Part shown: positions 32,810 to 41,113 of the stretch, piece after piece
How positions within the stretch are numbered: position 1 is the stretch's first letter
Layout of the letters: every line of letters begins with the position of its first letter
NCBI GenBank assembly: GCA_903939845.1
Contig: CAJAIJ010000041.1
Location: 1 to 42,854, forward strand
From: an uncultured Solirubrobacterales bacterium
GTDB taxonomy: Bacteria; Actinomycetota; Thermoleophilia; Solirubrobacterales; 70-9
Reading direction: 5' to 3'
Length of the DNA: 42,854 nucleotides
Notes under the pieces: generated by a model
Told to the model about the DNA's origin: nothing
Database searches by the model: none
What the model saw: the letters and a program-made list of their open reading frames with translations, nothing else
Translations under genes and position numbers: made by a program

Positions 32810-33927
32810 CAGCGGGCCGTCCTCTCTCCTCGTGTCTCGCCTTCGGCCGCTATGCAGGCCGCGTCGAGGATGTCGTCACCGAAATCGATGTTAAGACTGC
32901 CGTCGTCGTCGATCATCAGGTTCAGGAGGTTCTCGACGTTCTTCGAGTAGAGCTGGGATGCATGGCCGGGGAGATCCGACGGCAGGTCGGACGGACCGAT
33001 CACTTTGACTCCGTTTTCGACGACCGTCTGACCCGGCTCGGTCAGCTCGCAGTTACCGCCGGTCTCTGCAGCGAGATCGACGATGACCGATCCCGGGGCC
33101 ATGCCGGCCACGGCCTCGGCCGTGATCAGGGTCGGTGCCGGGCGTCCCGGAATCGCGGCGGTGGTAATCACCACGTCCTGCTTTGCAGCGTTCTCGCCGA
33201 TCGCCTGACGGACCTGTTCGTTCTCCTCTTCGGTCAGGGGACGAGCGTAGCCGCCCTCTCCCTCGGCGTCCGGAATGAAGTCGAGCTCGAGCGGCCTGCC
33301 ACCGAGCGAGGCGATCTGCTCCCAGGCAGCCCTTCGGATGTCGAAACCGGTGACGATCGCTCCGAGCTTCCGGGCCGTGGCGATCGCCTGAAGTCCGGCG
33401 ACCCCGGCTCCCAGCACCAGAACCTTGGCGGGCCTGATCGTCCCTGCGGCCGTCGTCAGCATCCCCCAGAAGCGGCCGGACTCGGTCGCGGCGATCATCG
33501 TCGCCGAGTAGCCCGCAACCGATGCCTGGGACGAGAGGGCATCCATGGCCTGCGCGCGAGTCGTCCTCGGGATCGCCTCCATCGCAAATGCCGTCACGCC
33601 GGCTTCTGCAAGAGCCCGGTTCGATTCGGCCGCGGTCCAGGGCGACAGGTGAGAGATCAGGACCTGTCCCCGATTCATGGACTCGATCGACGAGATCTCG
33701 GGCGAGGAAACGCCTACCAACACATCTGCCGCGAGGACCTCGGACCGGTCGGAGACGGTGGCACCGGCCTCGGTGTAGGCACCGTCGCCATGGCCGGCTT
33801 CGAGTCCGGCCCCGGACTCCACCAGGACCTCGATTCCGTCCCGTCCGGCCAGCGCCCGGACGGAGTCGGGCACCAGGGCTACACGACGCTCTCCGTCCGC
33901 CGTCTCGAGCGGAACCCCGATCTTCAC
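32809..33927 (-). CDS. pntA1: NAD(P) transhydrogenase subunit alpha part 1
   Basis: A 372-residue NAD(H)-binding domain I protein, related to alanine dehydrogenase. Motifs: VKIGVPLETADGERRVAL at the start, AMDALSSQASVAGYSA, the Rossmann signature VLVLGAGVAGLQAIATA, and PGRPAPTLITAEAVAGM. The start is set at GTG 33925-33927, the family-typical N-terminus, with GAGG seven bases upstream; an ATG 14 codons earlier would add an unusual MPLRVPFPRD leader. First gene of the pntA1-pntA2-pntB operon; 74 bases separate it from the LLM gene upstream on the same strand, so the two may share a transcript. Confidence 0.94.
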   Translation of the reverse strand: MKIGVPLETADGERRVALVPDSVRALAGRDGIEVLVESGAGLEAGHGDGAYTEAGATVSDRSEVLAADVLVGVSSPEISSIESMNRGQVLISHLSPWTAAESNRALAEAGVTAFAMEAIPRTTRAQAMDALSSQASVAGYSATMIAATESGRFWGMLTTAAGTIRPAKVLVLGAGVAGLQAIATARKLGAIVTGFDIRRAAWEQIASLGGRPLELDFIPDAEGEGGYARPLTEEENEQVRQAIGENAAKQDVVITTAAIPGRPAPTLITAEAVAGMAPGSVIVDLAAETGGNCELTEPGQTVVENGVKVIGPSDLPSDLPGHASQLYSKNVENLLNLMIDDDGSLNIDFGDDILDAACIAAEGETRGERTAR

Positions 33928-34001
33928 TCCGGAACCTCGATCTCTCGGGAACGGGACCCGCAGAGGCATGGACGGAGTGGACGGGACCCGACCGGCATCG
34001 C

Positions 34002-35048
34002 TCAGCCCGCTATGGCCGCAAGTCTCTCGATCGTGTGCTTCTGCTCGGCCGGATCGGTGTGGACCGGGGTCGCGATCAATCGCGATATTCCGCTTTCACG
34101 GAACTTGGCGAGCCTCTGGACAACTTCTTCTTCGGACCCGATCAGGGAAACCGCATCGACGACCTCGTCGGGGAGTGCCTGGAAGGCAGCTTCCTTCTCA
34201 CCGGCCTGGAATAGCTCCTGGACCTCGTCGGCAACCTCGCCGAAGCCGAATCGATGGGCGAGGTCGACGTAGAAGTTCGTCTTGCGGGATCCCATCCCGC
34301 CGAAGTAGAGGACCAGGCCCATCCGAACCATGTTCCGGGCAGCCTCGGTGTCGCCATCGATCGCGACCTGGACCGACGGTGAGATCTCGAAGTCCTCCCG
34401 GGTCCTGCCGCCCTTCTCGAGTCCGATCTCGATGTGCTCGCCCCAGGCCTCCTCGAACTTGTCGACGCTGAAGAAGATCGGTATCCAGCCATCGGCGATC
34501 TCGGCGGCGATCTCGACCGACTTCCGGCCGATCGCTCCGAGGAAGATCGGGATGTAGTTGCGCTCGGGGTGGAAGTTGAGCTTCAACGACTTGCCCTGGC
34601 CGTCCGGAAGTGGCAACTGGTAATGCTCACCCTGGTGGTCGAGGTTCCCCTCACGAGCGATGATTTCCCGGACCACCTCGACGTACTCCCTGGTCCGACC
34701 CCACGCCTTCGGGTAGGGAACCCCGTACCAGCCCTCGGATACCTGGGGACCGGACGGACCAAAACCGAACAGGAACCGACCGTGAGAGAGCTTGTCGATC
34801 GTGGCCCCGGCCATGGCTGCCGCCGCCGGAGGCCTGGCCGGAACCTGCATGATCGCCGCCCCGAGGTTGATCTTCTCGGTCTGGCCGGCGAGCCACGCGA
34901 GGACACTGACTACGTCGGAACCGTAGGACTCGGCCGCCCAGACCGACTCGAAGCCCTTCTCTTCGGCGAACCGAACCGCTTCGAGTGCGTCGTCCCCTTG
35001 GGGACCGATCCCCCAGTAACCGAGGTAAAGACCTAGCTTGAGCGACAT
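34002..35048 (-). CDS. Luciferase-like (LLM) F420-type oxidoreductase
   Basis: A 348-residue LLM-superfamily enzyme in the F420-dependent group. Features: LGLYLGYWGIGP at the N-terminus, FESVWAAESYGSDVVSVLAW, INLGAAIMQVPARPPAAAAM, and RFLFGFGPSGPQVSEGWYG, which is the typical phosphate-binding part, then YIPIFLGAIGRKSVEIAAEI. The ATG at 35048 lies 8 bases after a TATAGT box on the minus strand, the best -10 element of the leaderless group. It may be co-transcribed with the pnt operon downstream, which makes NADPH; a link through F420/NADPH metabolism is only speculation. Substrate unknown. Confidence 0.87.
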   Translation of the reverse strand: MSLKLGLYLGYWGIGPQGDDALEAVRFAEEKGFESVWAAESYGSDVVSVLAWLAGQTEKINLGAAIMQVPARPPAAAAMAGATIDKLSHGRFLFGFGPSGPQVSEGWYGVPYPKAWGRTREYVEVVREIIAREGNLDHQGEHYQLPLPDGQGKSLKLNFHPERNYIPIFLGAIGRKSVEIAAEIADGWIPIFFSVDKFEEAWGEHIEIGLEKGGRTREDFEISPSVQVAIDGDTEAARNMVRMGLVLYFGGMGSRKTNFYVDLAHRFGFGEVADEVQELFQAGEKEAAFQALPDEVVDAVSLIGSEEEVVQRLAKFRESGISRLIATPVHTDPAEQKHTIERLAAIAG

Positions 35049-35056
35049 GGCCCGGG

Positions 35057-35062
35057 ACTATA
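35057..35062 (-). promoter_or_regulatory. -10 element of LLM oxidoreductase gene (leaderless)
   Basis: On the minus strand TATAGT ends 8 bases before the ATG at 35048, so transcription should begin on the start codon. No clear -35 box is seen. Confidence 0.55.
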
Positions 35063-35111
35063 CCCCCGAGGCGGCGGGGTCGGCGCCGCGCATCAGGTAA
35101 GAATCAGCCGA

Positions 35112-37544
35112 GTGAGCACGCTGACCGAAGAGACGGCCCCCAGGCCAGTCCCCCTGGGGCTCGACGATGCCGAGGCCGCGGCGCGTCTCCGGGAGCTCGG
35201 TCCCGAGCAGCTCCCCGCCTCGCGATCTACGGCCAGCATCGTTGCCGGCAACGTCTTCACCCTCTTCAACGCAATCATCGGGGTCTTCTTCATCCTGATC
35301 CTCTCGCTCGGCCTCTGGGCCGATGCGATCTTCGGATTCATCGCGATCCTGAACACCTGGATCGGCATCCGTCAGGAGTTGAAAGCCAAGGAGGTGCTCG
35401 ATCGCCTGGCCCTGCTGGTGGCACCGCGAGCCCGGACCATCCGGGAAGGGCGCGAGATCGAACTGCTTGCGGGCGAGGTGGTCCCGGGTGATCTGGTCGC
35501 GATCGGTCCGGGCGACCAGCTGGTGGCCGACGGTGTGACCGTCGAGGCCAGGGGCCTCACCCTCGACGAGTCGCTGCTGACCGGTGAGTCAGACGGAGTC
35601 GGGAAGGGGGCCGGGGACGAGCTTCTCTCAGGCTCTTTCGTCACCGCGGGATCCGGGCTCTGCGAGGTGACCGCGGTCCGGGACGAGAGCTACGCAGGTC
35701 GCCTCGTCGGCGAGGCAAGGGCCTTCCGCCACCCACCGGCCCCACTCCAGCAGGAGGTCAACAGGGTCATCGTCGCCTGTACCTGGGCCCTGGTCCCGCT
35801 TGCGGCCCTCCTGATCGGCTCGCTCGCACTTCGAAATACGCCTCTGGTCGAAGCCGCCCAGACGGCCACCGCCGGCCTGATAACCCTGATCCCGGAGGGG
35901 CTCGTCCTGCTGATGAGCGTCACCTTCGCGGTCGCTGCGGTTCGGCTCGCCCGTCGCTCGCTGCTGGTCCAGCAGATGAGTGCGACCGAATCGCTCGCCT
36001 CGGTAGACACCATCTGTGTCGACAAGACCGGGACCCTCACCGACGGCCGCCTCGAGCTGATCGAGGTGCTTCCGGCAGAGGGTTTCGACGTCGAGTCGGC
36101 AAGTCGGTTGCTGGCCGCCTTCGCCGCCTCGGTCGATGCCCGGAACTCGACCCTCGAGGCAATCGCCACGGCCCTTCCGGGCGAGCCGGCACCGGTCCTC
36201 GGTGAGGTTCCGTTCTCCTCGGATTGGAAGTGGAGCGCCCAGACCCTGGACTTGCCGGAGGGCCCGGAGACGGTGGTGATCGGTGCCCCCGACGTCCTCG
36301 TCGAGAGCGGTGCCCTCGTGCTGGATCCGGCCCTCTCCCGGGATCTGGACCGCGAGAGTTCGGCCGGAAGGCGGGTAGTTGCGCTGGCCCGGACGGAGGA
36401 AGACCTGCCCGCGGACCCCGCCCTCGGTCCTCCGGCCGGGATCGAGGCGATGGCGCTGGTGGTTTTCGAAGAGAACCTGCGTGAGGGGGTGGTCGAGACC
36501 CTGGAGCTGATGAGGCGCGAAGAGGTCGACCTCAAGGTGATCTCGGGCGACGGTCAGAAGACGGTGACCGCCGTCGCGAGCCGGGTCGGGATCCCGGTGG
36601 AGGCAGGAGTCATCAATGGATCCGACCTCCCGGACGATCCCGAGGAGCTGGTGGAAGTGGCGCAGGCCAACACGGTCTTCTGCCGTATCAGGCCCGAGCA
36701 GAAGAAGGCCCTGATCGGAGCCCTCGGCGACGCCGGCCGCTACACGGCCATGATCGGTGATGGTGTCAACGACGTGCCGGCCCTGAAGAGGGCCCGGATG
36801 GCGGTCGGCATGGGGTCGGGGAGCCAGATCACACGAAGCGTTTCCGACGTGGTCCTGATGAAGGACGAGTTCGAGCGTTTGCCGGAAGCGATCGCCGAAG
36901 GCCGCCGGATCGCCCGAAACATCCACCGTCTCGGCCGGCTCTACCTGACGAAATCGGTCTATGCCGCTGCTCTGATCCTCCTGGTCTCGGTGCCGGGTTT
37001 CGACTTCCCCTTCCTGCCCCGCCAGCTCACCCTCGCGGCGCTCGTGACGATCGGAATCCCTTCCTTCGTGCTCGCTCTGGCACCGAGCGACGGGCCCCTC
37101 TACCGAGGGCACCTGTTGAGGGCCCTGGGCGCCTTTGCGATCCCGGCCGGGATCGCTACAGCGCTGGCCACGATCTTCTCCTTCGTGATCGTGGAGTCCA
37201 GTGGAACCCTCGAGGAGGGTCGGACCGCAGCAACGACGACTCTCGTCGTCCTCGGTCTCAGCTTCATCCTGCTCCTGGAGCGGGGGCCGGGTCGCGAACA
37301 CATCTCGATCCAGGGTTACATGCTGGCCATGGTCGCTGGCCTGGGTGCACTCTTCGCCGGAATCCTCGCTCTCGACCCTCTGCGTCAGGTCTTCGAGATG
37401 AGCTTCCTCACCGCGGCTCAGTGGTTCTTCGCACTCCTGGCAGCGGCGATCGGACTGACGATCGCGAGCCTGATGTGGAGGATCCCCCTGTTTCAGGAAT
37501 GGGAGTCCCCGACAGAGGATGAGGTCCCGCCCCTCGAGAAGTAG
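35112..37544 (+). CDS. P-type cation ATPase, CtpE-like
   Basis: An 810-residue P-type ATPase. The actuator domain has the TLDESLLTGESD phosphatase loop (150-161); membrane helix M4 holds LITLIPEGLVLLMSVTFA (256-273) with the cation-site PEGL; phosphorylated Asp304 lies in CVDKTGTLTDG, and the hinge is MIGDGVNDVPALKRARMAV. No heavy-metal-binding N-terminal domain or CPC motif is present, so this is not a copper or zinc pump. The LIPEGLVLL segment and overall layout match mycobacterial CtpE, reported to take up calcium. Ten membrane segments are expected. The GTG at 35112 follows a weak TAAGAA box by 8 bases. A strong hairpin lies 45 bases after the stop. The ion is inferred from family only. 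Confidence 0.86.
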   Translation: MSTLTEETAPRPVPLGLDDAEAAARLRELGPEQLPASRSTASIVAGNVFTLFNAIIGVFFILILSLGLWADAIFGFIAILNTWIGIRQELKAKEVLDRLALLVAPRARTIREGREIELLAGEVVPGDLVAIGPGDQLVADGVTVEARGLTLDESLLTGESDGVGKGAGDELLSGSFVTAGSGLCEVTAVRDESYAGRLVGEARAFRHPPAPLQQEVNRVIVACTWALVPLAALLIGSLALRNTPLVEAAQTATAGLITLIPEGLVLLMSVTFAVAAVRLARRSLLVQQMSATESLASVDTICVDKTGTLTDGRLELIEVLPAEGFDVESASRLLAAFAASVDARNSTLEAIATALPGEPAPVLGEVPFSSDWKWSAQTLDLPEGPETVVIGAPDVLVESGALVLDPALSRDLDRESSAGRRVVALARTEEDLPADPALGPPAGIEAMALVVFEENLREGVVETLELMRREEVDLKVISGDGQKTVTAVASRVGIPVEAGVINGSDLPDDPEELVEVAQANTVFCRIRPEQKKALIGALGDAGRYTAMIGDGVNDVPALKRARMAVGMGSGSQITRSVSDVVLMKDEFERLPEAIAEGRRIARNIHRLGRLYLTKSVYAAALILLVSVPGFDFPFLPRQLTLAALVTIGIPSFVLALAPSDGPLYRGHLLRALGAFAIPAGIATALATIFSFVIVESSGTLEEGRTAATTTLVVLGLSFILLLERGPGREHISIQGYMLAMVAGLGALFAGILALDPLRQVFEMSFLTAAQWFFALLAAAIGLTIASLMWRIPLFQEWESPTEDEVPPLEK

Positions 37545-37588
37545 GAAGTAGGGGTTCCACGAGCCGGAGGCACCGGGTGTCGAAACGA

Positions 37589-37629
37589 CCGAGGGCGGGG
37601 TCCGAAACCGTTCCGGACCCCGCCCTCGG
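37589..37629. terminator. Perfect 16-bp hairpin between convergent genes
   Basis: CCGAGGGCGGGGTCCG (37589-37604) is followed by a 9-base loop and its exact complement (37614-37629). It lies 45 bases after the ctpE-like stop and 61 bases after the stop of the convergent thiolase, so it can serve both. No T-tract follows on either strand; termination without a U-run is common in actinobacteria. Confidence 0.75.
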
Positions 37630-37689
37630 GAAACTTCTCGACCCTCCACCGAATCCCGGAGGGCAGCCCCGCCTCGCGGGGCAAGTGGC

Positions 37690-38865
37690 TCAGTTCACCC
37701 GCTCGACGAGCATCGCCTCGCCCTGACCGCCTGCGACGCACATCGTCTCGATGCCGAACTGGTGGTCGTCGGTCTCCATGACGTTCAGGAGCGTGCCCAT
37801 GATCCTCGCACCGGTCATCCCGAACGGGTGGCCGAGAGCGATCGCACCGCCGTGCGTGTTGAGCTTCTCCATCGGAATTCCGACCTCCTCGGAGATCGGG
37901 ATCACCTGAGCTGCGAAGGCCTCGTTCAGCTCGACCGTATCGATGTCCTCGACCTTCATTCCGGCCCTGTCGAGGAGCTTCTGGACCGCCCTGATCGGGG
38001 CGACACCCATGTACTCGGGCTCGTTGCCGGCCGTGGCCGAGGTGATGATCTTTGCCCGCGGAGTGACCCCGAGCTCCTTCGCCTTGGTGTCGCTCATGAT
38101 CAGGACCGCTGCGGCTCCGTCATTGAGCGGGCAGGAGTTGCCTGCGGTGACCCCGCCACCGCCGAACGCCTCGGGGAGCTCGCCGAGCTTCTCGACGGTC
38201 GAGCTGGCCCGCGGGCCGTCGTCCTTCTCGACCACGGTGCCGTCGGGCAGGGTGACCGCGACGATCTCGCGATCGAAGAAACCGCTTTCCTGGGAAGCGA
38301 CTGCCAGCTCCTGGGAACGCTGTGCGTACTCGTCCATGGCCTCGCGACTAACCCCGTACTTGTTGGCTACGTTGACGGCCGTCAGACCCATGTCGATGTA
38401 GGCGTTCGGCTGACCGTCGTTTCCGATCAGCTCCTCGTGCTGATCCTCCTCACCGGCTGCACGGGCCCCCGCTATCTCGCTCCGGGCGTTGAACTGGCTG
38501 ACGAACTCGACTCCGGAGGCGATGTAGACGTCGCCCTCACCGTTCTTGATCGCGTTGGAGGCATGACGGATGGCGTCGAGGCTCGAAGCGCAGTAGCGCG
38601 AGATGGTGACGCCGGTCGTGGCCTGAGTGAGGTGGTTCGAGAGAAGGACGAGGATCCTCGCCAGGTTGTAGGCCTGCTTGCCCTGCGGCATGCCGACCCC
38701 GCAGAAGACTTCTTCGACGGTCTCGGGGGACACCTCGGGGTTCCTCTCGAGGAGCTGGTCGATGACGAAGGCGCCGATGTCGTCGGGCCTCAGCTGAGAG
38801 AGGGAACCTTTGAAGGCGCGTCCGATCGGAGTCCTGAGTGTGTCGACGATCACTGCTTCGGGCAT
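37690..38865 (-). CDS. Thiolase (acetyl-CoA acetyltransferase, FadA-like)
   Basis: A 391-residue thiolase that cleaves 3-ketoacyl-CoA in beta-oxidation. The nucleophilic Cys is in TISRYCASSLDAIRHA, then VELNEAFAAQV, the catalytic His in GGAIALGHPFGMTGAR, and the second Cys in ETMCVAGGQGEAM. It differs clearly from the first thiolase in this window (SRYCASS against NKVCASG), so the two are not recent duplicates; this one fits the degradative, lipid/steroid-type group better. AAGGAG lies nine bases before the ATG. The 122-base gap to the divergent gene holds a possible promoter (TTCACT, 17 bases, TAACGG on the minus strand), which I rate weak. Confidence 0.92.
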   Translation of the reverse strand: MPEAVIVDTLRTPIGRAFKGSLSQLRPDDIGAFVIDQLLERNPEVSPETVEEVFCGVGMPQGKQAYNLARILVLLSNHLTQATTGVTISRYCASSLDAIRHASNAIKNGEGDVYIASGVEFVSQFNARSEIAGARAAGEEDQHEELIGNDGQPNAYIDMGLTAVNVANKYGVSREAMDEYAQRSQELAVASQESGFFDREIVAVTLPDGTVVEKDDGPRASSTVEKLGELPEAFGGGGVTAGNSCPLNDGAAAVLIMSDTKAKELGVTPRAKIITSATAGNEPEYMGVAPIRAVQKLLDRAGMKVEDIDTVELNEAFAAQVIPISEEVGIPMEKLNTHGGAIALGHPFGMTGARIMGTLLNVMETDDHQFGIETMCVAGGQGEAMLVERVN

Positions 38866-38987
38866 TCGGTGCTTCTCCTTGCTCGTTCGTTATGACGATT
38901 GGGGGCCCGGAAAGCTGGATGGGCCGTTACGTGTTTCAGGCAAGTTAGTGAACTCGGCCGAACGGGGACGGGTAGATTCCAGAGACG

Positions 38988-39443
38988 ATGAACCAGCCGA
39001 GACCCACCCAGCCCGGCAGGCCGCCGACCGGCCCCGGTTCCGCCAGACCCCCTCAGGCCTCTTCCACCCCGTCACAGGGCGAAATCGTCAATCGACTCGA
39101 CGGCCAGCGCGGATGGCTCAACGAACTCGACAGATCGCTGAAGAAGCGATCGATCATCGCCCTGATTCTCACCTGTCTGGCAATCGGTGCCGGAGCCGCC
39201 GCCATCTACATCTCCCTGACGAAGAACAGCGACGGCGAACGGATCGACGCACTCGAGACCCGGATCGAGAACCTCGAGGCGGCAGCAGGCGTCGCAGCCG
39301 AACCGAATGATGCGCTGCCCGAGGGTTCGGACCCCGCTACCGGGACCACCCTTCCGGACACCGGGGTCACCCTGCCCGAAACGGTCGTCCCCGGAACGGA
39401 GTCCATCCCCGAGGCCGCCGAGACGACCCCGACGGTCCCCTGA
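38988..39443 (+). CDS. Single-pass membrane protein of unknown function
   Basis: A 151-residue protein I do not recognise. The N-terminal 32 residues are Pro/Gly/Ser-rich and soluble; EIVNRLDGQRGWLNELDRS precedes one membrane helix (SIIALILTCLAIGAGAAAIYI, about 55-75) with a KKR stop-transfer cluster on the cytosolic side, so the C-terminus is outside. Directly after comes a short coiled-coil stretch (RIDALETRIENLEAAA), then a Thr/Pro/Glu-rich, disordered tail with repeated TTLPDTG and TLPET units; LPDTG and LPET resemble sortase signals, but no second hydrophobic helix and basic tail follow, so anchoring by sortase is unlikely. A TAGATT box lies 9 bases before the ATG. The fusion-protein gene follows after 23 bases and is probably co-transcribed. 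Confidence 0.75.
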   Translation: MNQPRPTQPGRPPTGPGSARPPQASSTPSQGEIVNRLDGQRGWLNELDRSLKKRSIIALILTCLAIGAGAAAIYISLTKNSDGERIDALETRIENLEAAAGVAAEPNDALPEGSDPATGTTLPDTGVTLPETVVPGTESIPEAAETTPTVP

Positions 39444-39466
39444 CGAGCGACTCGGACGAGACGGAA

Positions 39467-40867
39467 GTGCCGGTCGAGGAAACACCCCCACCTCCGGAGC
39501 GGATCACCGCCGGCGAGACGGTCAGCTACGGCGAGACCGAACATCCCGGGGTCCGGCTTCTGACCATCGACCGCCCCGAGAAGATGAACGCGATCGGCGC
39601 CGGGGAGGCGGCCGGACTCGAGCGAGCCATCGATGAGTTCCGCCTCGACCCCGATGCCCGGGTTCTGGTGATCACCGGGGCCGGCAGCGATGCCTTCTGC
39701 GCCGGGGCAGACCTCCACGCCGTCGCTGCCACCTCCGGCAAGGGCGAGGCAGCGCCGCTGTTCATCCCTGAAGATCCCGCCAACCCGAAGTCGCCCGAGG
39801 CCGGGAACATCGGTCCGACCCGGATGCACGACCTCTACAAGCCCGTGATCGCCGCGATCAACGGCGTGGCATACGCCGGCGGCCTCGAGTGGGCCTGCTT
39901 CGCACACCTCCGGATTGCCGACCGCCATGCCTCCTTCGGGGTGACCTGTCGCCGCTGGAACGTCGGTCTCGGTGACGGAGGCACCCAGAGACTGCCCAGG
40001 ATCATCGGCCTCGGCCGGGCCCTGGACCTGATCCTCACCGGAAGGGTGATCGGTGCCCAGGAGGCCGAGAGGATCGGACTCGTCAACGAGGTCACCCCGA
40101 GCGGGGCCTGTCTCGACCGGGCACTCGAACTCGCGTCGGCCTTGGCCGACCTCCCCCAGGGTGCGATGAGGACCGACCTCGAGGCGACACTGCGCGGCTC
40201 CGGACTGCCGTTCGAAAGCGGCCTGGAAGTCGAGCGGGAGTGCTTCGATCGCCTGCTGGCCGACCCCGAACTGATCGAGGGCACCAGCCGTTTCCTCGAC
40301 CGTGACCATCCCGACAGGAGGTCCGGTGCTCCGCCCCTCCACCTCCCGGGGAGGGCGTGGTCCTTCGCCCGTCAGGCCCACTCCGGTCAGCGCGATCGTC
40401 TCGGAAGAGACTTCATCGAACATCCGTCCGGAGTGGCCGAACTCTGCTCCGAGATCGGAGATGAGGACGCCTTCGTCGCCGCCTACCTCCACGACACGGT
40501 CGAAAAGGGCGACGCCTCCTTCGACGAAGTCGAAGCGATCTTCGGGCCGCGCGTCAGACAGATGGTCGAAGTGCTGGGCCAGGACGGATCAATCATCGAG
40601 CGCAAGGCCCGTCGGGATGACCATCGATCCCGGGTGGCCGCGAGCGACCCGATCACGATCGCGGTCTACGTGAACGACCGACGGGAGGGCATTCGCGCCC
40701 TGACGGCCCTCGTCGAGGCCGGGTCCGATCCGGCCGGCTTCGGCGCAGACGAGCGGGTCGAACAGTGGCGCGGAGACCTCGCCGCCGTATCGGAGACGGG
40801 CACCGATCCCGCACTTCTCGAGTCCATGCGAGCCGAGCTCGACCGGCTCCAGGCCCTCCTCGGGTGA
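39467..40867 (+). CDS. Crotonase fused to a SpoT/MESH1-like HD domain
   Basis: A 466-residue two-domain protein. Residues about 18-280 are a crotonase (enoyl-CoA hydratase/isomerase): DAFCAGADL and INGVAYAGGLEWACFAHLRIAD give the oxyanion hole and Glu141, but the second catalytic Glu of hydratases is replaced (FGVTCRRWNVGLGDGG). Residues about 296-466 are an HD domain of the RelA/SpoT hydrolase/MESH1 type: ARQAHSGQRDRLGRDFIEHP, AAYLHDTVEKGD (His342, Asp343, Glu346) and VYVNDRREGI (Asp404). Two residues usual in (p)ppGpp hydrolases differ: the Asp after Glu346 is Lys347, and the Asn after Asp404 is Gly408. No stop or in-frame start codon separates the domains. A strong AGGAGG with an out-of-frame GTG sits at the junction (40316-40328). 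The function of the fusion is unknown. Confidence 0.8.
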   Translation: MPVEETPPPPERITAGETVSYGETEHPGVRLLTIDRPEKMNAIGAGEAAGLERAIDEFRLDPDARVLVITGAGSDAFCAGADLHAVAATSGKGEAAPLFIPEDPANPKSPEAGNIGPTRMHDLYKPVIAAINGVAYAGGLEWACFAHLRIADRHASFGVTCRRWNVGLGDGGTQRLPRIIGLGRALDLILTGRVIGAQEAERIGLVNEVTPSGACLDRALELASALADLPQGAMRTDLEATLRGSGLPFESGLEVERECFDRLLADPELIEGTSRFLDRDHPDRRSGAPPLHLPGRAWSFARQAHSGQRDRLGRDFIEHPSGVAELCSEIGDEDAFVAAYLHDTVEKGDASFDEVEAIFGPRVRQMVEVLGQDGSIIERKARRDDHRSRVAASDPITIAVYVNDRREGIRALTALVEAGSDPAGFGADERVEQWRGDLAAVSETGTDPALLESMRAELDRLQALLG

Positions 40868-41113
40868 GGCGGAGGACATCCCCCTCGTCCGGTCGGGCCG
40901 AATGATCACGACTTCGTCACATGTCGGCTGGCCGGGACGTCGAAACAGACGCCATGGAGAGTGGCAGAGAGAGACCGGTTCGCACCGACGAGGTCGGCCG
41001 GGAGGTTCGCACCGGATCGCCCGGTCGTGCTTCGGGCCGTTCGGGAGGCCGGCTCGAGGTCGCAGGAGTGCTGGAGGCGGCCAGGTCGAAGTTCGGTGTG
41101 AAAGGCTTGAGAC

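Noticed and set aside
35628-37649. A 673-codon minus-strand open frame opposite the P-type ATPase
   Set aside because: The plus strand has all P-type ATPase motifs; the reverse product is low-complexity and unconserved in appearance.
38943-38956. A possible fourth operator copy before the second thiolase
   Set aside because: It shares only TTAGTGAA with the other sites and its inverted repeat (AGTT/AACT) is different; probably chance.
39320-39443. LPDTG and LPET in the single-pass protein considered as a sortase signal
   Set aside because: Sortase substrates need a hydrophobic helix and basic tail after the motif; here only a disordered acidic tail follows.
40868-41113. Possible small genes in the gap before the DUF3817-like gene
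   Set aside because: Open frames of 71 and 92 codons start here but are Arg/Gly/Ser-rich, overlap the next gene and have no ribosome site or motif.
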